From Fluviirhizobium alvei (GTDB taxonomy: Bacteria > Pseudomonadota > Alphaproteobacteria > Rhizobiales > Rhizobiaceae): 64,000 nucleotides of DNA. Position numbers and translations under genes: made by a program. The notes under the pieces are model-generated. The model saw only the letters and a list, made by a program, of their open reading frames with translations. It was not told the origin of the DNA and did not search any database. Where the stretch lies: positions 248,001 through 312,000 of the forward strand of contig NZ_JAUOZU010000006.1 of the NCBI RefSeq assembly GCF_030551875.1, given 5' to 3'. This document shows, piece by piece, positions 37,220 to 47,040 of this stretch (its first letter is position 1; every line of letters begins with the position of its first letter).

Positions 37220-37990
37220 TTACGATTTGACGAGCACCGGTCCGGTGCCGCGGATGGGTTCGTTCTCGCTGATGATGCCGAGACGGCGCGCGACCTCCTG
37301 ATAGGCATCGAGCAGACCGCCGAGATCCTGGCGGAAACGATCCTTGTCGAGCTTTTCGCGCGTCTCGATATCCCAGAGCCGGCAGCTGTCCGGCGAAATC
37401 TCGTCGGCGAGAATGATGCGCATCATGTCGCCTTCATAGAGGCGGCCGCATTCGATCTTGAAATCGACGAGCTGGATGCCGACGCCGAGGAAGAGACCGG
37501 TCAGGAAATCGTTGATGCGGATGGCGAGCGCCATCACGTCATCGAGTTCCTGCGGGCTCGCCCAGCCGAACGCGGTGATATGTTCTTCCGACACCATCGG
37601 GTCGTCGAGCGCATCCGACTTGAAATAGAATTCGATGATCGAGCGCGGCAGCACGAGGCCTTCCTCGATGCCGAGCCGGGTCGCCATGTCGCCGGCAGCG
37701 ACGTTGCGCACCACGATCTCGAGCGGAATCATCTCGACTTCGCGGATCAGCTGCTCGCGCATGTTGAGGCGGCGGATGAAATGGGTCGGAATGCCAATCC
37801 GGTTCAGATGGGTGAAGATGAACTCGGAGATGCGGTTGTTGATGACGCCCTTGCCATCGATCACCGCATGTTTGGTCTTGTTGTTCGTCGTCGCATCGTC
37901 CTTGAAAAACTGCACGAGCGTGCCCGGTTCCGGACCTTCGTAAAGGATCTTGCCCTTTCCTTCATAAATCCGGCGGCGTCGATTGTTCAT
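37220..37990 (-). CDS. purC: Phosphoribosylaminoimidazole-succinocarboxamide synthase
   Basis: Condenses CAIR with aspartate to SAICAR in purine synthesis. The 256-residue protein has the SAICAR synthetase motifs [20 protein letters not shown] with the nucleotide loop, [40 protein letters not shown], and [10 protein letters not shown] followed by [15 protein letters not shown]. It is the first gene of the purC-purS-coiled-coil-purQ run, divergent from the zeta gene; 37991-38228 therefore holds both promoters. No purine-responsive operator was recognised. Confidence 0.97.
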   Translation of the reverse strand: MNNRRRRIYEGKGKILYEGPEPGTLVQFFKDDATTNNKTKHAVIDGKGVINNRISEFIFTHLNRIGIPTHFIRRLNMREQLIREVEMIPLEIVVRNVAAGDMATRLGIEEGLVLPRSIIEFYFKSDALDDPMVSEEHITAFGWASPQELDDVMALAIRINDFLTGLFLGVGIQLVDFKIECGRLYEGDMMRIILADEISPDSCRLWDIETREKLDKDRFRQDLGGLLDAYQEVARRLGIISENEPIRGTGPVLVKS

Positions 37991-38228
37991 GTTTTTCTCT
38001 TTTGTTGGCGGCCGACTCAACCAGACGGGAAAGGCCGCGGATGTCATTTCCTGCGGTCCTTAGCCCAAAAGCTTGCATTTCACAATCATTCAAGCATTCC
38101 TTCCCCTCATTTCGGCCGGCGTGACATAAAGTCGTCATCCGTCGAATGGGCGATTGCACTTTGCGTCGGCTTTTGGTTTATGGGGGGCAACAACGGCTCC
38201 ATTCTTCAGATTCACGGGAGATCTCACC

Positions 38229-38543
38229 ATGTCTTCTTTCTCCGATCGCGAAAAAGCGTTTGAAAACAAGTATGCGCATGACCAGGACACCAAGTTCCGC
38301 GTCATCGCACGCCGCAACAAGCTTCTGGGCCTCTGGGCTGCCGAGCTGATGGGCAAGGCAGATGCCGAGGCTTACGCCAAGGAAGTCGTCGCATCCGATT
38401 TCGAAGAAGCTGGCGATGCCGATGTCATCCGCAAGGTGGCAGGCGATCTCGAGGCTGCCGGCAAGGGCGTGAGCGCTGCCGATGTCGAAGCCAAGCTCGC
38501 TGAGCTTCTGCCGGTCGCCATGGCGCAGATCGACGCTGGCTGA
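38229..38543 (+). CDS. F1Fo-ATPase inhibitor subunit zeta (DUF1476)
   Basis: A 104-residue helical protein starting MSSFSDREKAFENKYAHDQ. This family, formerly DUF1476, is the natural inhibitor (zeta subunit) of alphaproteobacterial F1Fo-ATP synthase, shown in Paracoccus denitrificans; its N-terminal segment blocks ATP hydrolysis in the F1 head. The FENKYAHDQDTKFRVIARRN stretch and GLWAAELMGK are family hallmarks. The ATG at 38229 is preceded by GGGAG. ATP synthase genes themselves are not in the window. Confidence 0.93.
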   Translation: MSSFSDREKAFENKYAHDQDTKFRVIARRNKLLGLWAAELMGKADAEAYAKEVVASDFEEAGDADVIRKVAGDLEAAGKGVSAADVEAKLAELLPVAMAQIDAG

Positions 38544-38570
38544 ACAGCCGATCGTCAGATCACGTTCTGA

Positions 38571-38595
38571 AGCCGCCCCGCAAGGGCGGCTTTTT
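38571..38595 (+). terminator. Rho-independent terminator of the zeta gene
   Basis: AGCCGCCC (38571-38578) pairs with GGGCGGCT (38584-38591), followed by TTTT. It abuts the stop of the convergent hydrolase gene. Confidence 0.8.
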
Positions 38596-39149
38596 CACGC
38601 CTTGAGCCTGGAAAGATATTGCGCGAACACCATGGTGCCTTCCGGCCAGGGACCATGGCCGGACTCAGCATTGATGTGACCGGCCTCACCGGCATTGAGC
38701 AGCAGCGCACCCCAGGCATTGGCCAGATCGCCGGCATGATCGTAACTGCCGTAATGATCGTTCTGGCTTGCGACGAGAATTGCCGGGAAGGGCAGAGGGT
38801 CACGCGGGTAGGGGCCGAACGCCGCCAGATGCGGAGCCGCCAGATCGCTATGGTCGAAGTCGGGCGGGGCGACCAGGAGCGCGCCGATGATCTTGCCCTT
38901 GTCGCGGGCGATCGCATGCCGCGCCGCCGCAACGCCGAGCGAATGGGCGACGAGAACGACGGGTCGGCTGGCTGTGGCCACAGCACGCTCGATCGTTTCG
39001 ACCCAGAGATCGCGATCGGGATTGTCCCAGTCTGCCTGCTCGACGCGGCGCGCCGTCGACAGTTTCGATTGCCAGCGCGATTGCCAGTGATGCGGGCCTG
39101 ATCCGCCCCAGCCGGGTATTATGAGAATATCTGCTTCGGATGCTTTCAT
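38595..39149 (-). CDS. RBBP9/YdeN-family serine hydrolase
   Basis: A 184-residue small alpha/beta hydrolase. LIIPGWGGSGPHHWQSRWQ at the N-terminus is the RBBP9 family signature; the nucleophile elbow is AHSLGV (Ser ~70), an Asp lies in ASQNDHYGS and the His in AGHINAESG, completing the triad. The substrate is unknown, as for most bacterial members. It is transcribed alone, convergent with the zeta gene. Confidence 0.85.
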   Translation of the reverse strand: MKASEADILIIPGWGGSGPHHWQSRWQSKLSTARRVEQADWDNPDRDLWVETIERAVATASRPVVLVAHSLGVAAARHAIARDKGKIIGALLVAPPDFDHSDLAAPHLAAFGPYPRDPLPFPAILVASQNDHYGSYDHAGDLANAWGALLLNAGEAGHINAESGHGPWPEGTMVFAQYLSRLKA

Positions 39150-39289
39150 GGAAATTCCATGCGATCGGCGCTTCTCCATGTCAAGTCCATGTCAAGCGTC
39201 TCCGATTTCCGGGACATGGATTCTACTCTTGCGCTAACCCTGCCATTGGCTAATCTCTTGAACGAGGAATGCATGACTGGGAGGAAAAC

Positions 39290-40918
39290 ATGCTTGGCTT
39301 AATGCAGGATTGGCCGCTTCTGTGCCACAAGGTGATCGACCACGCCGCGACCTATCACGGCAATCGCGAGGTCGTGTCACGGTCGGTGGAAGGCCCGATC
39401 CATCGGACCAATTACATTGCGATTCGAAACCGCTCCCGTCAGTTCGCCCAGCGGCTTGAACGCGATGGTATGCGCGAGGGCGACCGCATCGCGACCATGG
39501 CCTGGAATACCTGGCGGCATCTCGAAGCCTGGTATGGCATCACCGGTATTGGCGCCGTCTATCACACGCTCAATCCGCGGCTCTTTCCGCAGCAGATCGT
39601 CTGGATCATGAACGATGCCGAAGACCGGATGCTGTTCGTCGATCTCACCTTCATGCCGCTGATCGAAAAGATTGCGGCCTCCGTGCCATCGCTGGAAAAG
39701 ATCGTGGTTCTGACGGATCGCGACCATATGCCGGCCACAGCACTTTCGAATGTCGTCTGCTATGAGGATTGGCTGGCCGAGGCCGACGGCAATTTCACCT
39801 GGAAAGCAATCGACGAGAATTCTGCCGCCGGCATGTGCTACACGTCGGGCACAACAGGCGATCCGAAGGGCGTTCTCTATTCGCATCGCTCCAACGTGCT
39901 CCATGCCATGGCATCGATCTTTCCGGATGTGATCGGCATGTCGTCGTCCGACGCCATGATGCCGGTCGTTCCCTTCTTCCATGCCAACGGCTGGGGAACG
40001 GCGCTGGCAGCGCCGATGTCGGGCGCCAAGATGGTGCTGCCGGGACCGGGCATGGATGGAAAATCCATCTACGAGCTTCTGGTCTCCGAAGGTGTCACCG
40101 TCACGGCGGCGGTTCCGACGGTCTGGCTGATGCTCCTGCAGTTCCTCGAGCGCGAAAATGGCAGCCTGCCGGATCTCGATCGCGTCTTCATCGGCGGTTC
40201 TGCCTGCCCGCGGGCGGTCATCGAGGCCTTCCAGAACAAATATGGAGTCAAGGTCCGCCACGGCTGGGGCATGACGGAAATGTCGCCGATCGGCACCGTC
40301 TGCGTTCTCAACCCGGACCATGCCAACCATTCCTACGAGGAGCGGCTCGATGTGCAGTCCAAGCAGGGCCAGCCGTTCTTCACCGTCGAGATGAAGATCA
40401 CCGACGACGAGAACCGGGAACTGCCGCGCGACGGCAAGACCTTCGGTCGCCTCAAGGTTCGTGGGCCGGCGGTCGCCAAGGGCTATTACAAGGGCAGGGG
40501 AGCCGAACAGTTCGATGAGGAACTCTGGTTCGATACCGGCGATGTCGCCCATATCGATGCGTTCGGTTACATGCAGATCACCGACCGTTCCAAGGATGTG
40601 ATCAAGTCCGGTGGCGAGTGGATCTCCTCGATCGAACTCGAAAACCTGGCCGTTGGCCATCCGGATGTCGCCGAGGCTGCCGTGATCGGGGTGGCGCATC
40701 CGAAGTGGGACGAGCGGCCGCTTCTGGTGGTGGTCGCCAAACCCGATCGCAATCCGACCAAGGCCGATCTTCTGAACTACATGGATGGCAAGATCGCCAA
40801 ATGGTGGATGCCGGACGATGTGGTCTTCGTCGACCAGATCCCGCATACGGCGACGGGCAAGATCCTGAAGACCGAACTGCGCCAGCAGATGAAGGATTAC
40901 AAGCTGCCGGCAGCCTGA
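39290..40918 (+). CDS. Fatty acyl-CoA ligase (AMP-forming)
   Basis: Activates a fatty or related acid to its CoA thioester through an acyl-adenylate. The 542-residue ANL-superfamily enzyme has the P-loop-like [16 protein letters not shown] (~181-196), [10 protein letters not shown] (A5 motif), [11 protein letters not shown] (A7) and the catalytic Lys in [13 protein letters not shown] near the C-terminus. It resembles medium/long-chain AlkK-type ligases. GGGAGGA six bases before 39290 decides the start; an ATG at 39269 is seven codons upstream. Monocistronic with a strong terminator. Confidence 0.92.
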   Translation: MLGLMQDWPLLCHKVIDHAATYHGNREVVSRSVEGPIHRTNYIAIRNRSRQFAQRLERDGMREGDRIATMAWNTWRHLEAWYGITGIGAVYHTLNPRLFPQQIVWIMNDAEDRMLFVDLTFMPLIEKIAASVPSLEKIVVLTDRDHMPATALSNVVCYEDWLAEADGNFTWKAIDENSAAGMCYTSGTTGDPKGVLYSHRSNVLHAMASIFPDVIGMSSSDAMMPVVPFFHANGWGTALAAPMSGAKMVLPGPGMDGKSIYELLVSEGVTVTAAVPTVWLMLLQFLERENGSLPDLDRVFIGGSACPRAVIEAFQNKYGVKVRHGWGMTEMSPIGTVCVLNPDHANHSYEERLDVQSKQGQPFFTVEMKITDDENRELPRDGKTFGRLKVRGPAVAKGYYKGRGAEQFDEELWFDTGDVAHIDAFGYMQITDRSKDVIKSGGEWISSIELENLAVGHPDVAEAAVIGVAHPKWDERPLLVVVAKPDRNPTKADLLNYMDGKIAKWWMPDDVVFVDQIPHTATGKILKTELRQQMKDYKLPAA

Positions 40919-40957
40919 GGAGAATCCTTCCGCCAACTTCGGGAAGACCGAAATCAA

Positions 40958-40995
40958 GAAGCCCCCGGTTCTCGCAGGAACCGGGGGCTTCTTTT
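40958..40995. terminator. Terminator between the acyl-CoA ligase and RND genes
   Basis: A perfect 14-base stem, GAAGCCCCCGGTTC (40958-40971) with GAACCGGGGGCTTC (40978-40991), followed by TTTT on the plus strand. Strong enough to act in both directions between these converging genes. Confidence 0.85.
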
Positions 40996-41001
40996 CGTGC
41001 G

Positions 41002-44000
41002 TCAGGTGCGAAGCACCCTGTAGATCGCCGGGATGACGAGCACGGTCAGCAATGTCGAGGAGATGAGGCCGAACAGCAGCGAGATCGCCAGCCCCTGGAA
41101 GATCGGGTCGGTCAGGATCACCGCCGCACCGATGATCGCGGCAAGTGCGGTCAAGAGGATCGGCTTGAAGCGGATGGCACCCGCCTCGATCAGAACCTCG
41201 GTCAGCGGCCGGCCCGAGCCTTGGGAGTTGCGGATGAAATCCACGAGCAGGATCGAGTTGCGGACGATGATGCCTGCGAGCGCAATGAAGCCGATCATCG
41301 AGGTGGCCGAGAAGGGCGCACCGAACATCCAGTGGCCGGCCAGAATGCCGATGAAGGTCAGGGGCACCGGCGTCAGGATGACGAGCGGCAGCTTGAACGA
41401 GCCGAACTGGGCAACCACGAGAATATAGATGCCGAGCAGCGCGATCATGAAGGCCGCACCCATGTCCCGGAACGTCACCCAGGTCACTTCCCACTCGCCA
41501 TCCCACAGGAGCACCGGCTTGTTGGTGTCGTTCGGCTGGCCATGCAGCGAGATCGTCGGTTTCGGCAGGCCGGCCCAGTCCTGCTTGTCGATCGCTTCTT
41601 GCACGGCGAGCATGCCATAGAGCGGGGCCTCGAAGGCGCCGGCAAGTTCTGCCGTCACCATTTCCGCCGAATAGCCATTGTGGCGGAAGATCGAATAGGA
41701 CGCTTTCTCTTCGCTGACACGCACGACATCGCCGAGTTCGACCACGCCACGCTCGCCCGGCAAGACATTGGCCGGAATCGGGGTGGTGAGGAAACGCTCG
41801 TCCAGCGTCTTTTCGCTCTTGGGCCGCTCGATGCGGATCGGGATCGGATTGCGGCCGCCGCCACGATGCGAATAGCCCACGGTCTTGCCGTTGTTGAGCA
41901 TGTTGATCGTGTCGAACACGTCGCCTTCCTCGACCCGGAAGAATTCCGCGTCATCGGTGGAAATCGTCAACCGCTTGCGGCGCGCTTCGGTGCCATAGGA
42001 ATTGTCGATATCGACAATGAAGGGCACGGTGCGGAAGGCATCCTCGACCTTGGCGGCCACCTTGCGGCGGGTCTCCGCATCGGGTCCATAGATTTCGGCT
42101 AGCAATGTTGCCATGACCGGCGGACCCGGAGGCGGTTCCACCACCTTCAGGCTGGTGCCGGCCGGAACCGGGATCGACTGGATCCGGGTGCGGATATCGA
42201 GCGCAACATCATGGCTCGAACGCTCGCGTTCGCCCTTCGGGGTGAGGTTGAGCGCCACATCGCCCATGTTCGGCGAGGACCGCATGTAGGAATGGCGCAC
42301 CAGACCGTTGAAGTTGAAGGGAGCCGCCGTGCCGGCATGGGTCTGCACCGACACCACTTCGGGCATCTCGAGAACGATGCGCGAGACGGCCTGCGCCACC
42401 CGGTCGGTTTCCTCGGTTGAAGCGCCTTCCGGAAGGTCGATGGTGACCGACAGTTCCGACTTGTTGTCGAACGGCAGCAATTTGACCGTGACATGCTTGG
42501 TATAGAAGAGCGTCAGCGAGCCGAGCGTCATCGCACCGACAACCAAGAGGAAGATCCAGCTCCTGGTCTTCGTCTTGAGGATCGGCTCGGCGACAGCGGC
42601 ATACATCTGGCCGAGCCTGCCGCCATGATGTTCCTCATGGGCATGAACCGGGGCGTTGCCGGCAATTTTCAGCATCAGATAAGGCGTCACGATCACGGCG
42701 ACGAAGAAGGAGAAGATCATCGCCGCCGAGGCATTGGCGGGGATCGGGCTCATATAGGGGCCCATCATGCCTGATACGAACAGCATCGGCAGAAGGGCAG
42801 CAACGACGGTCAGTGTTGCGACGATGGTCGGATTGCCGACTTCCGCCACCGCTTCAATGGCCGAGCGGCGACGCGTCCGCCCATCCTTCATCGCCCAGTG
42901 TCGCGCGGTATTCTCGATCACGACGATCGCGTCATCGACAAGGATGCCGATCGAGAAGATCAGGGCGAAAAGCGACACGCGATTGAGCGTATAGCCCATC
43001 AGGCGCGAGGCAAACAGGGTCAGAAGAATGGTGATCGGAATGACGATGGCGACCACGAGCGCCTCGCGACGGCCGATCGCCAGCCAGACGAGAATGATGA
43101 TCGAGACGGTGGCCAGACCGAGATGGTAGAGAAGCTCATTGGCCTTCTCGTTGGCAGTCTCGCCATAGTCGCGCGTCACCTCGATATGCATGTCGCCCGG
43201 GATCAGCGTTCCATGCAGGGCTTCGACGCGATGCAGCACTTCCTCGGCAACGACAACGGCATTCGAGCCGGCGCGCTTGGCAATCGCAAGCGTCACGGAC
43301 GGAACTCGTTCGATCGCCTTGCCGCCTTCCTTGTCGCTGCGGCGGACGGTTGAGACGATCGAATCCGTCGTGTCGGTGGCAAAATTCACCGACGCAACAT
43401 CGCGGACATAGACCGGGCGACCGTCTCGGGCGGTCAACAGCAGATTGCCGACTTCGGCTGGCGTGGCGAGCGTCTCGCCGGCCATGATATCGATCTGCTC
43501 GCCGCTGTCGCGGACCTTGCCGGCGGGAAACGCCGAATTCGCGCCCTGCACCTTGCCCGCCAGCTGCTGCAGCGTAATGCCGTAAAGCGCCAGCCTTTCC
43601 GGGTTGGGTGCGATGCGGATGATCTCGTCGGTTTCGCCGACCAGATAGGTCAGCCCGACATTTTCGATCTTGGAGATTTCGGTGCGCAGTTCCCGGGCGA
43701 CACGCGTCAGGTCGTTGGCATTGATATGGCTGGCGGCGGATTTTTCCGGCGACAGCGTCAGCGAAACGATGGCAACGTCATCAATACCGCGACCGACGAT
43801 CATCGGCTCGGGAATACCGACAGGGATCCGGTCCATGTTGGCGCGGACCTTGTCATGCACGCGCAGAACGGCCGAATCCGACGAGGTACCGACCATGAAG
43901 CGGGCGGTTACCATCACCTGGTTGTCGTAGGATTGCGAATAGACATGTTCGACGCCGTCGATGCCCTTGACGACGGTTTCCAGAGGCTCGGTGATCAGCT

Positions 44001-44307
44001 TGACGGCATCCTCGGCCTTGAGGCCGGCGGCTGGCACGATGATATCGACCATCGGCACCGAGATCTGCGGTTCTTCCTCGCGCGGCAGCGTCATCAGCGC
44101 CACGAGGCCGAAAGCGAAGGCGGCGAGCAGGAAAAGCGGCGTCAGCGGTGATTTGATGAAGGCGCGCGTGAGCTGACCGGCGATGCCGAGGTCCCGCATG
44201 CCAGCATCCTCTGCCGCCTCGTCATGGTGATGCTCGATCGGCCATGGGCTTTCCTCCATGCCGGGAACCTTGTCCTGTGCGGAATGATTGTTCTTGTCGT
44301 CACTCAT
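41002..44307 (-). CDS. RND-family efflux pump, inner-membrane subunit
   Basis: A 1101-residue proton-driven pump of the AcrB/HAE1-like superfamily with twelve membrane segments and two large periplasmic loops. SIGILVDDAIVVIENTARHW (helix 4, with the Asp pair used in proton transfer) and the helix 10-12 region FIALAGIIVRNSILLVDFIR are diagnostic. The N-terminal ~45 residues are a hydrophilic extension with HHHDE, and a cytoplasmic loop carries HAHEEHHGG; such His clusters might bind metal but this is speculation. The start overlaps the adaptor stop by ATGA, so translation is coupled. Confidence 0.93.
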   Translation of the reverse strand: MSDDKNNHSAQDKVPGMEESPWPIEHHHDEAAEDAGMRDLGIAGQLTRAFIKSPLTPLFLLAAFAFGLVALMTLPREEEPQISVPMVDIIVPAAGLKAEDAVKLITEPLETVVKGIDGVEHVYSQSYDNQVMVTARFMVGTSSDSAVLRVHDKVRANMDRIPVGIPEPMIVGRGIDDVAIVSLTLSPEKSAASHINANDLTRVARELRTEISKIENVGLTYLVGETDEIIRIAPNPERLALYGITLQQLAGKVQGANSAFPAGKVRDSGEQIDIMAGETLATPAEVGNLLLTARDGRPVYVRDVASVNFATDTTDSIVSTVRRSDKEGGKAIERVPSVTLAIAKRAGSNAVVVAEEVLHRVEALHGTLIPGDMHIEVTRDYGETANEKANELLYHLGLATVSIIILVWLAIGRREALVVAIVIPITILLTLFASRLMGYTLNRVSLFALIFSIGILVDDAIVVIENTARHWAMKDGRTRRRSAIEAVAEVGNPTIVATLTVVAALLPMLFVSGMMGPYMSPIPANASAAMIFSFFVAVIVTPYLMLKIAGNAPVHAHEEHHGGRLGQMYAAVAEPILKTKTRSWIFLLVVGAMTLGSLTLFYTKHVTVKLLPFDNKSELSVTIDLPEGASTEETDRVAQAVSRIVLEMPEVVSVQTHAGTAAPFNFNGLVRHSYMRSSPNMGDVALNLTPKGERERSSHDVALDIRTRIQSIPVPAGTSLKVVEPPPGPPVMATLLAEIYGPDAETRRKVAAKVEDAFRTVPFIVDIDNSYGTEARRKRLTISTDDAEFFRVEEGDVFDTINMLNNGKTVGYSHRGGGRNPIPIRIERPKSEKTLDERFLTTPIPANVLPGERGVVELGDVVRVSEEKASYSIFRHNGYSAEMVTAELAGAFEAPLYGMLAVQEAIDKQDWAGLPKPTISLHGQPNDTNKPVLLWDGEWEVTWVTFRDMGAAFMIALLGIYILVVAQFGSFKLPLVILTPVPLTFIGILAGHWMFGAPFSATSMIGFIALAGIIVRNSILLVDFIRNSQGSGRPLTEVLIEAGAIRFKPILLTALAAIIGAAVILTDPIFQGLAISLLFGLISSTLLTVLVIPAIYRVLRT

Positions 44308-45266
44308 GGTGTCATCACCGTGTCACCGGCAGCCAGGCCGGACAGGATTTCAACGTGCGGATTGCCGTCGCGCTCGAGCGTTTCGCCGAGCACCACAGCG
44401 CGTTCGACGGGCTTGCCGTCCTCGATCACTGTGACAAAATCGATGCCCGATCGCGTGGTGACGGCAGCGCTCGGAACAATGAGCGCCTTGCGCTCGCCCA
44501 CGGGCACTTCCACCAGCACACGGGCATCGACATAGGCGGTGTTGAGGCCGTTGACCTCGACATCGGCAACAACCCGGCCGTTCTGGATCAGCGGATAGAT
44601 CTTGACCAGCTTGCCGGAGAGATTGTCGCCATTGGCATTGATGGCGATTTCGGCGTTTTCCTTGAGCGCGGCTGCGTGCCGTTCCGGAATCGCAAGCCGC
44701 AGGAAAAAGCCGCCGCCGCCAATATTGGCCACCATTTCGCCGCCCATGATAACCGCGCCGCGGGTGACCGGTACGGTCAGCACACGACCATCGGCCGGGG
44801 CCAGCACATCGCCTTCCGTCTGCATCTGCGCGATGACCGAGCGCTGCGCCTCGGTCGCGACAATCTGGTTGCGCACGACATCGACAGCGGTTTTCAACTG
44901 ATCGAGCCGTTGCGGCGTCATCACACCCTTGCCAACGAGAACATTGGCGCGGTCGAGTTCGGATTGCGCGGTGTCGAGCTGTGAACGGAAAGCCTTGAGC
45001 TGAGCGTCAACGGCGGCAATCTGGAAGGCGAGCTTGTCGTCGCGGACCGTGGCGATCTTCTGGCCGGCTTTGACCAGATCGCCCTCCGATACGTTCAGTT
45101 CGACCACAATGCCGCCGATGCGGGCGCGTGCCGGCACCATGTCCCGCGCTTCGACCCGGCCATAAACGGCCTTGCGCTCGGTGATGACCGAGGGTTCGAG
45201 GGTGAGGGAACCTGCCATGGCCGAGGTGGCAGACAGGGCCGTGATAAGGAGTGCGAGCACGCGCAT
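44304..45266 (-). CDS. RND efflux periplasmic adaptor (membrane fusion protein)
   Basis: A 320-residue adaptor joining the pump to an outer-membrane channel. It has a signal peptide (to about SAMAGS), then the lipoyl half-motif VEARDMVPARARIGGIVVEL with NVSEGDLVKAGQKIATV, a helical hairpin (~95-150), and the second lipoyl half GDVLAPADGRVLTV. GAGGAA precedes ATG 45266. It follows the DUF2892 gene by 11 bases and overlaps the pump gene by four. No outer-membrane channel gene is nearby. Confidence 0.92.
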   Translation of the reverse strand: MRVLALLITALSATSAMAGSLTLEPSVITERKAVYGRVEARDMVPARARIGGIVVELNVSEGDLVKAGQKIATVRDDKLAFQIAAVDAQLKAFRSQLDTAQSELDRANVLVGKGVMTPQRLDQLKTAVDVVRNQIVATEAQRSVIAQMQTEGDVLAPADGRVLTVPVTRGAVIMGGEMVANIGGGGFFLRLAIPERHAAALKENAEIAINANGDNLSGKLVKIYPLIQNGRVVADVEVNGLNTAYVDARVLVEVPVGERKALIVPSAAVTTRSGIDFVTVIEDGKPVERAVVLGETLERDGNPHVEILSGLAAGDTVMTP

Positions 45267-45277
45267 GACATTGTTCC

Positions 45278-45478
45278 TCAGAATGCGCAGCCCGGCTGGA
45301 TGCCGAGCTTCTTGAAGATGATGGCGGCAGGGCAGAAGCCCGTGAAGGCAGACTGAATCTGGTTGAAGCCGATGAAGACGGTGAACCAGATGAAATAGGG
45401 CGAGACCCAGACGGTGAGCGCCACCGATAGAAGGGTCATGAATCCGGCGAATGCGAGGACGATACGATCGAGTGTCAT
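45278..45478 (-). CDS. DUF2892 small membrane protein
   Basis: A 66-residue protein with two hydrophobic segments and the DUF2892 pattern: N-terminal DRIVLAFAGFMTLLS, then FTVFIGFNQIQSAFTGFCP, ending KKLGIQPGC. Such proteins occur fused or next to rhodanese and sulfide or efflux genes and have no known biochemical role. It is the first gene of the operon with the RND pump. The 150 bases upstream include an AT-rich ATACATAGTGAAAATCAT stretch (45506-45523) that could be an ArsR-family operator, unproven; no regulator gene is adjacent. Confidence 0.8.
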   Translation of the reverse strand: MTLDRIVLAFAGFMTLLSVALTVWVSPYFIWFTVFIGFNQIQSAFTGFCPAAIIFKKLGIQPGCAF

Positions 45479-45628
45479 GTGAAGCTCCCTGAGTTGGATG
45501 CTTCATACATAGTGAAAATCATATATAATGCAAGACAGCCGCGATCGATTCATCGCATTTTTGCAATGTATCGAAGAAGCCTTGTGGCGGCAATGGATTA
45601 TGGGCTTGCACAAAAACGGCGCAGAACG

Positions 45629-45653
45629 AAAAACGCCCGCACAGGGGCGGGCG
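45629..45653 (-). terminator. Rho-independent terminator of purB
   Basis: On the minus strand CGCCCGC pairs with GCGGGCG (45653-45634), followed by TTTTTC. It closes the rpe-purB operon. Confidence 0.8.
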
Positions 45654-45679
45654 TCAACGAGAATCAGCAGTGGCAGTGA

Positions 45680-46981
45680 TCAGCCGAAAACACGCTTGAA
45701 GATCGTGTCGACATGCTTGGTGTGGTAGCCGAGATCGAACTTCTCGCGGATCTCTTCTTCCGTCAGCGCCTTGCGCACTTCGTCATCGGACAGAAGCTCC
45801 TCGAGGAAATCGGCGCCCTGTTCCCAGACCTTCATCGCATTGCGCTGAACGAGCCGGTAGGCATCCTCACGGCTGACGCCAGCCTGGGTGAGGGCGAGCA
45901 GCACGCGCTGGCTCATCACCAGGCCCTTGAACTTGTTGAGGTTCTTCAGCATGTTTTCCGGATAGACCACCAGCTTTTCCACCACGCCGGCCAGGCGGTG
46001 CAGCGCGAAATCGAGCGTGATCGTCGTATCGGGGCCGATCGCGCGTTCGACGCTCGAATGGCTGATGTCGCGCTCATGCCAGAGGGCAACATTTTCCATC
46101 GCCGGAACCACCGACATGCGGACCAGCCGGGCGAGACCGGTGAGGTTTTCCGTCAGAACCGGATTGCGCTTGTGTGGCATCGCGGACGAACCCTTCTGGC
46201 CCGGAGAGAAGAACTCTTCGGCTTCCAGCACTTCCGTGCGCTGCATGTGGCGGATTTCGATCGCGACATTCTCGATTGACGAGGCGATGACGCCGAGCGT
46301 GGCGAAGAACATCGCATGGCGATCCCGCGGGATGACCTGGGTCGACACCGGCTCCGGCTCGAGCCCGAGCTTGGCGCAGACATGTTCTTCGACGCGCGGA
46401 TCGATATTGGCGAAGGTACCGACGGCACCCGAGATCGCGCCGGTCGCGATTTCCTTGCGCGCGGCGACGAGACGTTCGCGGTTGCGCTTCATCTCGGCAT
46501 AAAAGCGCGCGAATGTCAGGCCCATCGTCGTCGGTTCGGCATGGATGCCGTGGCTGCGGCCGATGCGGACCGCATCCTTGTATTCGAAGGCGCGCGTCTT
46601 GAGGGCGGCCAGCACCCGGTCCATGCCGGTGATCAGCAGATCGGCGGCCCGGGTCAGCTGGATGTTCAGCGTCGTGTCGAGCACGTCCGACGAAGTCATG
46701 CCCTGGTGGACGAAACGCGAATCCGGACCGATGAATTCGGCGAGATGCGTGAGAAAGGCGATCACGTCATGCTTGGTGACGGCTTCGATCTCGTCGATGC
46801 GTGCGACGTTGAACTCGGCGGCCGAACCCTTTTCCCAGATGGTGCGGGCGGATTCCTTGGGGATTACGCCAAGTTCGGCGAGGGCATCGCAGGCATGGGC
46901 CTCGATCTCGAACCAGATGCGGAACTTGGTTTCCGGCGACCAGATGGCAACCATGTCTGGGCGGGAATAGCGCGGGATCAT
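45680..46981 (-). CDS. purB: Adenylosuccinate lyase
   Basis: Removes fumarate from SAICAR and from adenylosuccinate in purine synthesis. The 433-residue fumarase-superfamily enzyme carries the signature SSAMPHKRNPVLTENLTGLA (~260-280), TSSDVLDTTLNIQL near residue 88-101 and the catalytic His region RSHGIHAEPTTMGL. The start is taken at 46981 (MIPRYSRPDMVAIW) because GAAGG lies nine bases before it; an ATG three codons earlier directly touches that ribosome site. Last gene of the rpe operon. Confidence 0.96.
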   Translation of the reverse strand: MIPRYSRPDMVAIWSPETKFRIWFEIEAHACDALAELGVIPKESARTIWEKGSAAEFNVARIDEIEAVTKHDVIAFLTHLAEFIGPDSRFVHQGMTSSDVLDTTLNIQLTRAADLLITGMDRVLAALKTRAFEYKDAVRIGRSHGIHAEPTTMGLTFARFYAEMKRNRERLVAARKEIATGAISGAVGTFANIDPRVEEHVCAKLGLEPEPVSTQVIPRDRHAMFFATLGVIASSIENVAIEIRHMQRTEVLEAEEFFSPGQKGSSAMPHKRNPVLTENLTGLARLVRMSVVPAMENVALWHERDISHSSVERAIGPDTTITLDFALHRLAGVVEKLVVYPENMLKNLNKFKGLVMSQRVLLALTQAGVSREDAYRLVQRNAMKVWEQGADFLEELLSDDEVRKALTEEEIREKFDLGYHTKHVDTIFKRVFG

Positions 46982-47040
46982 CGGCTTCATCCTTCAATTG
47001 GCTGGAATTGCCGCCGCTCTAGCAAAGGATGGCGACAATC

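Noticed and set aside
39377-41506. 709-codon open frame on the minus strand across the acyl-CoA ligase and the pump end
   Set aside because: It lies antisense to the ligase and out of frame in the RND gene, crosses a strong terminator, and has no domain features.
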